NCBI RefSeq assembly: GCF_029502005.1
Contig: NZ_JAMQOT010000005.1
Location: forward strand, 310,001 to 374,000
DNA length: 64,000 nucleotides
Direction of reading: 5' to 3'
DNA from: Natrinema salsiterrestre
Lineage (GTDB): Archaea; Halobacteriota; Halobacteria; Halobacteriales; Natrialbaceae
Under the pieces are notes generated by a model. The model did no database searches. It worked only from the letters and a program-made list of their open reading frames with translations, and was not told the origin of the DNA. The first letter of the stretch is position 1. The number at the start of each line of letters is the position of its first letter. Position numbers and translations under genes: made by a program. Of this stretch, positions 52,371 through 61,201 are shown in pieces.

Positions 52371-52846
52371 TACCCGTTCTCCGTTCTCTCTCTCCCGACA
52401 GACTGCAGGCCGTTCGACGGTTCGTCCAGTACGGTCGATGCGATCCGGGACGGCGGTGCGGTATCATTTACATACATATGGCTGTAATATCGAGCGTGAC
52501 GCTACTCGAGGTTGCGGTTCGTTCGGCCGTCTCGCATCGTTCATCCAGAAGACGTTCTATGTTCGGCTTATGACGGAGACATCGCCGGATTTCGGCGGCC
52601 GTTCGACGTCGGTCGGGTGCACATGTTCGACTAGTAAGGGGAGCGGTAACCGATTATAAATTCGCCCCCCTATATCGGGGTTTTAACTACTGATTCGATT
52701 CCCGATCGCCGTTGAGTTCGTCTCCGCCGTCGCCGACTCTATCGGTTCGACTGCATTCGTTGCCGAGATTGGAAGGTCACGGCCCGACCGATTTAGAATC
52801 ATAAAATCTAGATAAGCTATTTACATGACGGTTTGGTACTACGGGT
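52371..52846. other. 476-nt divergent intergenic region
   Basis: It holds a strong TATA-like GATTATAAATT (52652-52662) and, right after it, CCCC-TATATC-GGGG followed by TTTT (52667-52684), a terminator-like hairpin. No gene follows within expected distance. Further AT-rich blocks (52790-52830) probably serve the MaoC gene. Confidence 0.45.
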
Positions 52847-53308
52847 ATGGCGTATAGTTACAGGCCACACCATTTCGAAGACTTCGAGCCGGGACAGGAG
52901 TTCCAGAGCGTCGGTCGGACGGTCACTGAGACCGATTTCGTGATGCATTCGGCGTTGAGCGGCGATTGGACGGAACTCCACACGAACGAAGAGTACGCGG
53001 CGGAGCAAGACTTCGACGAGCGCATCGCTCACGGACCGATGACGTTCGTCCAGGCGACGGGATTCGTGTATCGAACGGGCATCGTCGAACGGACCGCGTA
53101 CGCGTTCCTCGGAATGAATTACATGGACCTGCCGGAACCGGTCCACATCGGCGACACGGTCTCGCTCGAGATCGTCGTCGACGAGAAGAAAGAGATCGGA
53201 GATCGCGACGACGTCGGTCTCGTCGTTCTCGACACGGAAATGACGAACCAGGACGGTACCGTCGTCTTCCGTGGTGATATGAAATTCCTGATTAAGACGA
53301 AGGAGTAG
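52847..53308 (+). CDS. MaoC-family (R)-enoyl-CoA hydratase-like protein
   Basis: 153 residues with a single hot-dog domain. It starts with YRPHHFEDFEPGQEFQSVGRTVTETDF. The hydratase signature SALSGDWTELHTNEEYA carries the catalytic Asp and His, followed by RIAHGPMTFVQATGFVYRTGI. It would hydrate an enoyl-CoA or oxepin-CoA-type intermediate. It converges on the paa operon, so a role in aromatic or fatty-acid degradation is likely but not proven. Confidence 0.83.
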   Translation: MAYSYRPHHFEDFEPGQEFQSVGRTVTETDFVMHSALSGDWTELHTNEEYAAEQDFDERIAHGPMTFVQATGFVYRTGIVERTAYAFLGMNYMDLPEPVHIGDTVSLEIVVDEKKEIGDRDDVGLVVLDTEMTNQDGTVVFRGDMKFLIKTKE

Positions 53309-53392
53309 CCCGCGACGTTCGGCGGTTCGTTCGAAGCGAGCGGTCTCCCGTTCAGAAGCGGGAAAGGAGAGCCGAAGACCGCCGGATACTCC

Positions 53393-53557
53393 TCAGGAAA
53401 ACGTCTCGAAGGGCTCCTGACAGCGCTCGCAGAAGTACATCGATCGACAGAGCGAGGGGCCCTTGGGATGGTCGCGGTTCGTTTCCGTCGATCCACAGTA
53501 AGGACAGCGGGCGTCGTCTTCCCCCGTCGTCGCCGTGCTTGGATCCTCCGTCGTCAT
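53393..53557 (-). CDS. Stand-alone PaaD zinc-ribbon protein
   Basis: 54 residues from the ATG at 53557 (MTTEDPSTATTGEDD). ARCPYCGSTETNRDHPKGPSLCRSMYFCERCQEPFETFS is a four-Cys zinc ribbon that matches the C-terminal part of bacterial PaaD. Here it is a separate gene whose ATG overlaps the stop of the DUF59 gene by 4 nt. The two proteins probably work as one PaaD unit in Fe-S delivery to or maturation of the epoxidase. Confidence 0.75.
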   Translation of the reverse strand: MTTEDPSTATTGEDDARCPYCGSTETNRDHPKGPSLCRSMYFCERCQEPFETFS

Positions 53558-53964
53558 ACGCTGAGCCCGAAGTCTCGAAGCCTGTCTTTCCCCTCGTCGG
53601 TCACCATGGCCACGTTCCATTCCGGCGAATACCGGAGCGTGACGGTCGCTTCACTGATGCCGGCTACCGTTTCGGCCGCACACGCGACGTCGTTCAGCAG
53701 GATATCCCGAGCGGGACACCCCGTGTAGGTCAGCGTCATCTCGACGACGCAGCGATCGCCCTCGACGCTCACGTCGTAGATGAGACCGAGATCGACGATA
53801 CTGACGGGCATCTCGGGATCTTCGACCTCGTACAGTGCCTTCCACACCTCGGCTTCGATTCCCGTTGCGTCCGCTCCGGTTTCCGGATACTCACTGGACG
53901 GGTCACCGTCACTGAATTCGGTGAAGGTGCAGGCCTCGGAATCCATCGGTACGTCCGTCGGCAT
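53554..53964 (-). CDS. paaD: PaaD, MIP18/DUF59 domain part
   Basis: 136 residues from the ATG at 53964 (MPTDVPMDSEACTF). The DUF59 core reads VWKALYEVEDPEMPVSIVDLGLIYDVSVEGDRCVVEMTLTYTGCPARDILLNDV, with the conserved DPE and TxxxCP Cys. In bacteria this domain is fused to the zinc ribbon; here it ends at residue 136. It starts 2 nt after the paaC stop. Confidence 0.85.
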   Translation of the reverse strand: MPTDVPMDSEACTFTEFSDGDPSSEYPETGADATGIEAEVWKALYEVEDPEMPVSIVDLGLIYDVSVEGDRCVVEMTLTYTGCPARDILLNDVACAAETVAGISEATVTLRYSPEWNVAMVTDEGKDRLRDFGLSV

Positions 53965-53966
53965 TG

Positions 53967-54803
53967 TCACTCCTCCGTTGCGCGGAGCGTGGCGGGCGTT
54001 TCGAACTCGAGCTCGTGATACGTCGCCGTGAACTCGTCGTAGAGTTCGGTCCACGCATCGGTATGCGTTCCGTCGCGACCGCGTTCATCGGGTCGCTCCA
54101 CCTCGTCGGGCTCGGGAACGGTCAGATCCAGCGACTCCAGAAACGGACTGACCGTTTCGAGCCACTGGGTACGCATCTCCGCGACCGGCTCCGTTCGGAA
54201 GCCGAATTCGACGATATCCTCCTCGCGCGGCCCCGGGTGGAACAGCGACAGCGCATAGGGGAACAGCTCGTCGAGCGCGTCCTGCACCCGACCACGCCCG
54301 TCGTCGTCCGCAGTCAATCGCTCCAGCCAGTTCACGGCGTGCTCCCGGTGGTAGTTCTCCTCCTCGAGGACCTTCCCGACGCGGTCCGCCAGCGGTGCGT
54401 AGCTCGTGTCAGCCACCGCCTCGAGGCGGATACGCTCCGCGACGTCGTAGAGATAGCCGCGGAGAACGGCGTCAGCCCAGTCACCGTCGCCGAAGGGACG
54501 CTCGACGAGTAGACTGTGGGTCCACTCGGTCGGATCTCGCTCCCAGAGACACTCCGGCTCCGTGTACCCGAGCCGTTTGAGGAGATCGTACCACAGTCGC
54601 GCGTGGCCGAACTCGTCCTGTGCGATGTTGGCGATCGCGAGGTCCGACTCGAGGGTCGGCGCGTAGATCTGCCACTCGGTCAGGCGCTCGGCGTGAACGA
54701 ACTCGTCGTCCGCCAGGCGGAAGAGTAACGCTTCGAGCGCGACCTGCTGTTCGGCGGAGAGATCGGCTCGACCGATGCGTTCGGAGTTCGGAGTCCCACT
54801 CAT
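53967..54803 (-). CDS. paaC: 1,2-phenylacetyl-CoA epoxidase structural subunit PaaC
   Basis: 278 residues, a ferritin-like helical bundle. ANIAQDEFGHARLWYDLLKRLGYTEPECLWERDPTEW and VLEEENYHREHAVNWLERL preserve the family layout. PaaC pairs with PaaA in the epoxidase complex and is the structural, non-catalytic subunit. Its ATG overlaps the paaB stop by 4 nt, showing translational coupling. Confidence 0.92.
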   Translation of the reverse strand: MSGTPNSERIGRADLSAEQQVALEALLFRLADDEFVHAERLTEWQIYAPTLESDLAIANIAQDEFGHARLWYDLLKRLGYTEPECLWERDPTEWTHSLLVERPFGDGDWADAVLRGYLYDVAERIRLEAVADTSYAPLADRVGKVLEEENYHREHAVNWLERLTADDDGRGRVQDALDELFPYALSLFHPGPREEDIVEFGFRTEPVAEMRTQWLETVSPFLESLDLTVPEPDEVERPDERGRDGTHTDAWTELYDEFTATYHELEFETPATLRATEE

Positions 54804-55144
54804 GCTTCGTTCCCCTCGTCTCGGAGCGCCTCTCGGCGCTTCCGAGCGGCTTCGCGTTGTTCGGATTCGCTGTCAGCGACCTCCTCGGCGAAGGAGGCGT
54901 CGATCTCGTTGTACGTCATCGCCCACCGGTAGGACTTGTCAGTTCGACCGTCGAACGCGGCGTCCTCGGCGCTGACCTCACCAATCTCCTCCCGCGGTGT
55001 GACCCACAGGGAGTTCGTTTGCATTCGCCTGGCGTGCTGAATCCGGGCGAATAATTTGGCCATCTCACGATCCGGCGCGTGGACGTTACCGACGTGCTCG
55101 TGGTAGTCGCCCGGGGCCTCCTGTCTGAATACTTCCCAGATCAT
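54800..55144 (-). CDS. paaB: 1,2-phenylacetyl-CoA epoxidase subunit PaaB
   Basis: 114 residues from the ATG at 55144 (MIWEVFRQEAPGDYHEHVGNV). The conserved HVGNVHAPDREMAKLFARIQHARRMQTNSLWVTPREEI matches PaaB, the small subunit that bridges the AC heterodimers. The upstream frame overlaps paaA and is not used. The C-terminus is an extended charged helix. Confidence 0.9.
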   Translation of the reverse strand: MIWEVFRQEAPGDYHEHVGNVHAPDREMAKLFARIQHARRMQTNSLWVTPREEIGEVSAEDAAFDGRTDKSYRWAMTYNEIDASFAEEVADSESEQREAARKRREALRDEGNEA

Positions 55145-55148
55145 CGTT

Positions 55149-56087
55149 CTAATCGGCCGCCCGTGGGGTGGTTCCGGCACTGGACTCCCACGAGTCCAGC
55201 GATTTTCGGACCCAGTCGACCGCTTCCTGTCGTCGGCGTCGCGAACCGATCTGTTCGTGCGATCCCTCGTATTCGTTCCTCGAGATGGTCCGGAACTCGT
55301 CCCAGTCGAGATCGTCCTCGCGAACGGCCATCGTCCCGTCATCGCGCTCGTAAATACGCGGGTACTCCGGTATCTCTAACCCGTGTTTTTCGGCCTTCGG
55401 GATGTACATGTTCAGGAAGGAATTCCGGAGTTCGTCGTTCGTCACCGTTTTGAGACCGACGGCCCGGCCGAAGTCGTCATGAACGCTCTCGTCGTTCGTC
55501 GGTCCGAAGAACTGGAGGATGCGAGGCCACCATTCGTCGAACGTCTCCTGCGTGCGCTCCTGCGTGGCTTTCGACCCGTTCATCAGCTCGCGAAGGATCG
55601 ATTCGCCGTGTTTGACGTGGAACCCCTCCTCGAAACAGATCTTATCCATCGCGTGTGCGTACGGCGTCCAGCTCGTCGATTTCAACGTTGCCTGCCGACG
55701 CATCGCACCGCCATCGACGAAGAAGTCGATCATCGGCGCCTCGTACCACGAATCGACGGGATAGTGAAAGCAGTTCAGGAACTTCCCGTCACCGTTCGCG
55801 AGTTCCTCGAGCATCTCCGCCCGGGTTTTCACACCTAACGTCTCAGCAGCTCTGTACAGCAGCTGTGCGTGGCCGATTTCGTCCTGTACTTTCGCCGTGT
55901 TCGCCAGTTTCCGATCCAGCGACGGTGCCTTTCGGGTGAACGTTTTGTCGAGGTAGCCGCCCATGACCTCGCTGTTCGCGTGAAACTGGATCATTCGGGT
56001 CGCCGCGGTGCGATATCGTTCCGGCATATCGTCCGCGGGACCGAACTCCCGCGGGCCCGCGCGTTTTCTGACCGTCTCGAGATCCAT
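55149..56087 (-). CDS. paaA: 1,2-phenylacetyl-CoA epoxidase catalytic subunit PaaA
   Basis: 312 residues with the di-iron ferritin-like core. Metal-ligand motifs are ANTAKVQDEIGHAQLLYRAAETLG and CFEEGFHVKHGESILREL, with an earlier Glu in QFHANSEVMGGYLDK. It epoxidises the aromatic ring of phenylacetyl-CoA using O2. It is the first gene of the paaA-B-C-D-zinc-ribbon operon. A paaE reductase is not found downstream. Confidence 0.93.
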   Translation of the reverse strand: MDLETVRKRAGPREFGPADDMPERYRTAATRMIQFHANSEVMGGYLDKTFTRKAPSLDRKLANTAKVQDEIGHAQLLYRAAETLGVKTRAEMLEELANGDGKFLNCFHYPVDSWYEAPMIDFFVDGGAMRRQATLKSTSWTPYAHAMDKICFEEGFHVKHGESILRELMNGSKATQERTQETFDEWWPRILQFFGPTNDESVHDDFGRAVGLKTVTNDELRNSFLNMYIPKAEKHGLEIPEYPRIYERDDGTMAVREDDLDWDEFRTISRNEYEGSHEQIGSRRRRQEAVDWVRKSLDSWESSAGTTPRAAD

Positions 56088-56111
56088 ATCGGATGGTTCG
56101 TCGTATCGTTC

Positions 56112-56150
56112 CTTACCGATTTACCCGCCTATGTGGTGGATTTATATTTC
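56112..56150. promoter_or_regulatory. Divergent paaA / Bat-type regulator promoters
   Basis: TTTATATTT at about 56142-56150 lies 25-30 nt before the ATG at 56172, a leaderless TATA position for the regulator. A weaker GGGTAAATCGG on the minus strand (56116-56126) has similar spacing to the paaA ATG at 56087. Confidence 0.45.
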
Positions 56151-56171
56151 GGTTTCGAATAGACGACGGTA

Positions 56172-56810
56172 ATGATCAGTGACTGTCTGATCGTCGATTT
56201 CCGCATTACGGGCGATGACTGCCCGCTTTCGGAGGCGACGCGGCTGACGGGGACGGACGTCACTGCACAGCCGCCTCAGATCCGAGACGACGGGAACGTC
56301 CTCCTTCAGTTCAGCACGCCATCGGCGGACGACTTCGCCGACACGCTCGACCGCGATGACCGGATCCGCTACCTGCACCGATCGCAAACGGTCGACCGCG
56401 ATAACTACCGCTGTCTCTCGAAACACCCCTGCGTTATCCATCAGCTCATCAGTGCCGGACTACTGGTCGACGCCATCGAATACCGCGACGGGGAAGCGCT
56501 GTTGACCGGAGCGGTCGTCGGCCGAGACGTACTGACGGGCGTCATGGAAACTGCGGGCGAAACCGTCGGGGTTCGACTGGAACGCATCTGCCGGCTTCAC
56601 GAGGAGGACGACGAACCGGTTGCCAGTCGGTGGGATCTCACGCCCGCCCAAATCGAGAGCGTTCAGTGCGCCCTCGAGATGAATTACTTCAGCGTTCCCC
56701 GGGAGGCGACCGCGACCGACGTCGCCGACGAGATGGGCATCAGCAAGTCTGCGTTCCTCGAGCGGCTCCGACGAGCACAGGACTCTCTATTCACGGACCT
56801 CTTCAGCTGA
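56172..56810 (+). CDS. Bacterio-opsin-activator-type HTH regulator, probable paa regulator
   Basis: 212 residues. The N-terminal sensing domain (MISDCLIVDFRITGDDCPLSEATRLTGTDVTAQPP...) precedes a C-terminal HTH_10: DLTPAQIESVQCALEMNYFSVPREATATDVADEMGISKSAFLERLRRAQDSL. Divergent placement next to paaA, with an 84-nt shared intergenic region, makes it the probable local regulator of phenylacetate degradation, replacing bacterial PaaX. Its effector, perhaps phenylacetyl-CoA, is unknown. Confidence 0.85.
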   Translation: MISDCLIVDFRITGDDCPLSEATRLTGTDVTAQPPQIRDDGNVLLQFSTPSADDFADTLDRDDRIRYLHRSQTVDRDNYRCLSKHPCVIHQLISAGLLVDAIEYRDGEALLTGAVVGRDVLTGVMETAGETVGVRLERICRLHEEDDEPVASRWDLTPAQIESVQCALEMNYFSVPREATATDVADEMGISKSAFLERLRRAQDSLFTDLFS

Positions 56811-57285
56811 CTCAACAACCGAACCCGATCCTCGACCGACCGGGAGACGGTGCTGTATCGAGTGAGTTGGAGTCGGGCCGCGGAAAGCGGTCGGCGTATC
56901 CGGCGCATCGCCGGAATCAACCGTGACGTATCAGGTCCGACCGACCGGTCCGAATTCATGCGACCCTCCGAGTTGGAACGTTTCATCGGTCGGTCGTTAC
57001 GGAGAACTCTCTCGGAGAGCACCCGAGGCGCTGACGTGTCGAACCGGTCTCGTTGTGAGTGATCCGCGACGAGAGTGATTTCGACGGGTGTCGACGCGAC
57101 GACATCGGTCTCGTCGTGATCGGCATCAGCGACAGCTCCTCGGACGTGTCACGGAAAGCGTCGTTCGAAACGCCGACGCGCCGGTGATTCGCGTCCCGAT
57201 GATCGAAGCAAAAAGCGTGTGATTGAATACCAATTGGCGGGACTTGGCACGGACCTCTATATAATGACCGGCTGTATGTCCGACC
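56811..57285. other. 475-nt region with a decayed USP end
   Basis: Apart from the USP remnant at 57098-57222, no gene is recognisable. Near 57253-57262 (ctctatataatga) lies the TATA-like box of the gene at 57286, with leaderless spacing. Confidence 0.5.
57098..57222 (+). pseudogene. Universal stress protein 3' remnant
   Basis: One frame reads DDIGLVVIGI (57098-57127), the strand before the ATP loop. A different frame from 57133 reads QLLGRVTESVVRNADAPVIRVP to a TGA at 57220-57222, the standard UspA C-terminus. The ATP loop between them is lost and the frames are out of register, so this is a frameshifted fragment. No N-terminal half is seen upstream. Confidence 0.7.
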
Positions 57286-57669
57286 ATGACGGCGTCAATG
57301 ATCGGTGACGAACTCGAAGCCGAGCTGATTAGCGTCTGCCGGACGGCGATCGGTGATGGACTCCGAAGTATCACCTACTTCACCGCTGACGACTACGAGC
57401 AGCTGTACCTCCGTGACGACCTCGAGCGAGACGCCGATACGGAACGGTTCGTCGCGAACGAACGACTCGGGTTCACGTCCCAGCAGACGTACGGTGACTC
57501 CGAGCTCGGTGACTACGAATTCACGATCCGCTCCTTCGAGTGGGGGTACGTCACTCGGGTCATCGATGGAGAACACGGCGTTTACGTGACGACCGACTCA
57601 CTCAACATGAACGAGTTCGACGAAGTGGCGACGGCCATCAGGACGGTACTGGACGACACCGCTCCGTGA
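57286..57669 (+). CDS. Haloarchaeal conserved protein (DUF7522-like)
   Basis: 127 residues from the ATG at 57286; a second ATG at 57298 is possible. The pattern LEAELISVCRTAIGDGLRSITYFTADDYEQLYLRDDLERDAD, then LGDYEFTIRSFEWGYVTRVIDGEHGVYVTTDSLNMNEFDEVATAIRTVL, matches a conserved uncharacterised haloarchaeal family. It is soluble and acidic. Function unknown. Confidence 0.7.
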   Translation: MTASMIGDELEAELISVCRTAIGDGLRSITYFTADDYEQLYLRDDLERDADTERFVANERLGFTSQQTYGDSELGDYEFTIRSFEWGYVTRVIDGEHGVYVTTDSLNMNEFDEVATAIRTVLDDTAP

Positions 57670-57836
57670 CAGAGAGTTGAAGGAGTACGGGGGACGCGTC
57701 CGGAATCCTCGCCGGACGGGCAGTGTGTTCGGGATATTGTCCGACCGACGGACGAGATCGAGATAGCGCTCGCGGTTCGCGCTGATATCCGTCGCAACAG
57801 CCCAGAACGGAGCCGATTCTACCGCGTGAGACGCAG

Positions 57837-58406
57837 CTATCGACGGTCGCCCGCCGACGCGGTGAAATTTCCGAGAAGATGATCGCCGAGGACGAGTACG
57901 ATACCGGCACCGACGAGATTGAAAACGAGGTCGTAGAACGTGTCGGTCTTCCCGTAGGTGACGAGTACCGGCTCGAAGCCGATTCGGTTGGCCGTCGCGT
58001 GAATCGTGTACTCGACGAGTTCCCAGAGGATCCCGGCGCAGGCGACGACAGCAATGACCCGGGGGCGGGGATCGCGCCCGCGACGACGGGCCGCTGCGAA
58101 AGTCAGTCCGCCGAGAATCGTCGCCGAATGGGTGTGCGTCAGGTGGTCCCACCACCAGACGTCGTCGTACTGACCGAGCATGCCGACGGCGTGCGTGAGC
58201 ATGGCGGTCTCGAGATAGACGCGCTGCCACGGTCGGAACTCCATGTCGTATCGCCGTTCGATAACGTCTGGAAGAGAGATCCCAACGAACCCGAGGATAG
58301 CGTTTACCGCAGCACCGGGATCCCGGCGGCGAACGCCGATGGCGAGCACCGTCACGAGTCCGTACCGGGTACCGCGTTCTATCTCTCGAACGATCGACGG
58401 TCGCAT
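57837..58406 (-). CDS. DUF2238-like polytopic membrane protein
   Basis: 189 residues with four to five membrane helices. The signature WWWDHLTHTHSATILGGLTFAAARRRG (two His after Asp), then VACAGILWELVEYTIHATANRIGF and KTDTFYDLVFNLVGAGIVLVLG resembles the YjdF/DUF2238 family. It may bind metal at the DHxxH site. Function unknown. Confidence 0.72.
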   Translation of the reverse strand: MRPSIVREIERGTRYGLVTVLAIGVRRRDPGAAVNAILGFVGISLPDVIERRYDMEFRPWQRVYLETAMLTHAVGMLGQYDDVWWWDHLTHTHSATILGGLTFAAARRRGRDPRPRVIAVVACAGILWELVEYTIHATANRIGFEPVLVTYGKTDTFYDLVFNLVGAGIVLVLGDHLLGNFTASAGDRR

Positions 58407-58636
58407 ATCCCTCTATACAGGCGTCTGTCAGATAAAGATGGAGTATCGTCTGTCACGTCCACAGCCCTGCGGGTATCCGTTGAAGAGACGAACGAGCCGT
58501 CGGGCACGGAGGGCGACAGAATTCGGTCATCGTTCGAGGGTCTCCCGTGGATGTCGATACTTCTGACGGGATCGATCTCGGTCGTTCCCGAAACGGAATG
58601 GGACGACCTCGAGGAGATCCCGGACGGCGTGTGGCG

Positions 58637-58771
58637 GCCGGGCGTCTTCGAATCGGCGACGTGGAGACCGTCGACAGTCGCACCGAAAGCCCGGGCAAAC
58701 TCGAGACCGCGTTTCGCCGCCCGTCTGGCTTCGTCACTCCCGTCGACCGAGAGCAGGATATGCTCGTACAT
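58637..58771 (-). pseudogene. Universal stress protein 5' remnant
   Basis: From the ATG at 58771 the frame reads MYEHILLSVDGSDEARRAAK, then RGLEFARAFGATVDGLHVADSKTPG, a normal UspA start with ATP-binding Asp. After about residue 45 the similarity stops, although the frame stays open to 58379 with an unrelated Ser/Arg-rich sequence. The ATP-loop half is missing, so this is a truncated gene. Confidence 0.7.
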
Positions 58772-58917
58772 CGTCCCGGGACTCGACGCGCACGACCTTC
58801 AGTACTAGTCGCTACTTCGAGGTCGTCTACTCGAGTCGCTCCCGTGTAAGCGGAACGGTTCTATGACACGGGAACTGAGGATGCTTTGATACGACGGGCC
58901 GACGAAATGCGGATCTA

Positions 58918-59988
58918 ATGGACCCCCTCGAAATCGGCCTCCGGTTGATCGCCGGCATCGGCCTGATCCTCGCGAACGGCTTCTTCGTCGCGATCGAGTT
59001 CGCGCTCACGCGCGTCCGCCAGTACCCCGAGTCAGCGTTCGACGAACCGGGGCTTCGCCGCGCGTGGGAAATGACGGACGATCTCGAGATCTATCTCACC
59101 AGTTGCCAGGTCGGGATCAGCGCGACGAGCATTGCCGTCGGAATCATCGCCGAACCGGCCCTCGCGACGATCATCGGACCGATCTTCGCAGATACCGCGC
59201 TCGCATCTGCGGGGGCCGGCGCACTCCTCGCGTTCGTGATTATCAACCTCCTCCACCTCACGCACGGCGAACAGACGCCGACCTACCTCGGCGTCGAGCG
59301 AACGAAGTTCGTCGCCAGATACGGCGCGACGCCGCTGTACTGGTTCGCGTGGCTGCTCTCGCCCGTGATCTGGTTCGGCGACGCCGTCGCGAAGTGGACG
59401 CTCCGACAGTTCGGAATCGAGATGACCGGCGCGTGGCTCGAGACCGAAACGGAGATCATCGAGACGCGGGCCGACCTCCGGAATCGGCTGACGTCCGTCC
59501 TCGAGCAGGGCGACCTCCCGACCGACCGGCGAGAAGAGATCATCAACGCGCTTACCGTCGGCGAACGACCGATCGAAGACGCGATGACCGATATCGAGGA
59601 TGCCGTCTTTCTCTCGACGAACGCGTCAGTCGACGAAAACCTCGAGCGTATCGGCTCGACTCCCCACACTCGATTTCCACTGATCGAGGGGACGCCCGCC
59701 GAGTTCGTCGGCATCGTCTACGTTCCAACGGTCGTCGACCGAATCGACGAGCTTCGTGGCGGAGACGTGACGTTCGAGGATCTCGCGACCCCACCGAACA
59801 CGCTCCCTGCAGACACGCTGATTAGCGACGCGATCGACGAGCTTCAGGCGGCTCACCAGGAACTCGCACTCGTTGCGGACGACGGCGAGATCGTCGGATT
59901 GCTCACGGCCACGGACGCCCTCGAGGAGTTGGTCGGTGCGTTCGAGGATCCACTCGACACGGTGGACTTCGTCCCGGATCGGTCCTGA
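58918..59988 (+). CDS. CNNM/CorC (HlyC)-type membrane protein with CBS pair
   Basis: 356 residues. The DUF21 domain (about 1-170) has helices LRLIAGIGLILANGFFVAIEFALTRVR, LEIYLTSCQVGISATSIAVGIIAEPALATIIGP and FVIINLLHLTHGEQTPTYLGVER. Two CBS-type segments follow (about 215-330: AMTDIEDAVFLSTNASVDENLERI...; LISDAIDELQAAHQELALVADDGEIVGLLTATDALEELVG). Relatives are implicated in Mg2+ or Co2+ export. There is no C-terminal CorC_HlyC domain, so it is a short form. Confidence 0.83.
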   Translation: MDPLEIGLRLIAGIGLILANGFFVAIEFALTRVRQYPESAFDEPGLRRAWEMTDDLEIYLTSCQVGISATSIAVGIIAEPALATIIGPIFADTALASAGAGALLAFVIINLLHLTHGEQTPTYLGVERTKFVARYGATPLYWFAWLLSPVIWFGDAVAKWTLRQFGIEMTGAWLETETEIIETRADLRNRLTSVLEQGDLPTDRREEIINALTVGERPIEDAMTDIEDAVFLSTNASVDENLERIGSTPHTRFPLIEGTPAEFVGIVYVPTVVDRIDELRGGDVTFEDLATPPNTLPADTLISDAIDELQAAHQELALVADDGEIVGLLTATDALEELVGAFEDPLDTVDFVPDRS

Positions 59989-61201
59989 CGAACACCAGTC
60001 TCCCGGGCGGTGTACATCGAACTCGAGGGAGAGTTCCACCAGCTGCCGAACCGTCGCTGCCCGTTTCGTCCCCGGACGAGGACAGGACCGCACTCAGGCG
60101 GTCCGACGAAATTCGGAATTCGCTCTCGGTTCCGATTCCGTCGATGGCAGCGAGCCGTCGATCGCTGCGCTCGAGTGCTCGCGAGATCGCGTTCGACCAC
60201 GGATCGACCGTTCAGAGGCGACTCGATTTCCCCACCAACGGACCGAGTCTCACTCGGTGCGAGACGGCCGGTATCGACTTCCGCGAGCGAGATGGAAGAG
60301 ATGTCTTTACGGATAGTCTAGATAGTCGATTAGCGGATAGTAACTTCGTGGACGGCATCGTCCGGGATAGCCTCGAGGCCCGGACGGTCGACGCTACGGA
60401 GAACCAGTATATCGCCGGGAGAACATCGTTGAAGGGGAACGAAACGCACCGATCGCTGCCAGACGTGTATACCAGCGTATGAGAAGGCGCCTGTCCGCGT
60501 TACAGTGCCCAGAGTAGCCGGTACCAGCATATACGCGGTTCCGTAGCCTCGTGTCAGCGGTTGCTGAATTCGGGCGTTCAAAACAATTTTGAACTGGTAG
60601 GTGATCTAAACCATATTATAAATTATATATCTAACAGGGGGTCGGCTTCCGTGTTTTTCGTACCGGAATCGGAACTCGTGATGGCGGAGTGTAGCGTCGA
60701 ACCGTGGAGCCGAATCGACGACAAACGCCGTCTCTACGTTGTCGCATTTCTCCTCGAGTTCACAGGTAGATTTCAGACGGTGCGGTTGTGCGTACTCGAT
60801 GACGGCTTGAATCGAGCGATCCGTTCGTATTGGTATCGGAAACGGCGGACGACCAGTGCCATCCGTCGTCGAGTTAGATCACCGCTCATCGACCGTAACG
60901 CGATCCGATCGGTTCCCAGTTGTCGGCGGCGAATCGATCCTTTCTATCGAATTTCTAGTAGCGATTCTACTCGCAGGGAGTCAGATCTATACAACGTAAA
61001 TATAGTATGCGAAACTCGTCCTTCCGAGACAGGAGTGTGGTTGCGCAACCGAATCGGCTCGCACAGTGTCGCCTCGTACCTCACACCAGCTAGCTCGATA
61101 CCCGACCGGCGTCGATGAGGCGAAGTCGCTCCGACAGACACGCCGAAAATTCCGAGCCGTCCGTTTCGGATTTGTATACCGGACTGGGATCGGACGGGCC
61201 G
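59989..61201. other. 1.2-kb region without a recognised gene
   Basis: Several open frames overlap here, but none has haloarchaeal codon use throughout or a recognisable family. A palindrome (60577-60593) and a TATA-like stretch (60612-60633) look like a promoter without a gene. Sequence 60660-60830 reads acceptably (MAECSVEPWSRIDDK...) before turning Arg-rich. Decayed genes are the likely explanation. Confidence 0.5.
60577..60593. repeat. Perfect palindrome TTCAAAA-CAA-TTTTGAA
   Basis: A 7-bp inverted pair with a 3-nt spacer, about 20 nt before a TATA-like attataaattatatatc. It could be an operator or the end of an element. Confidence 0.5.

Noticed and set aside
52847-56810. Possible anti-phage or novel defence cluster next to paa genes
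   Set aside because: All members have clear phenylacetate-degradation or regulatory assignments.
60561-61118. 185-codon plus-strand open frame
   Set aside because: The second half is Arg/Ser-rich with many rare codons, and no conserved motif was found; kept only as part of the gene-desert note.
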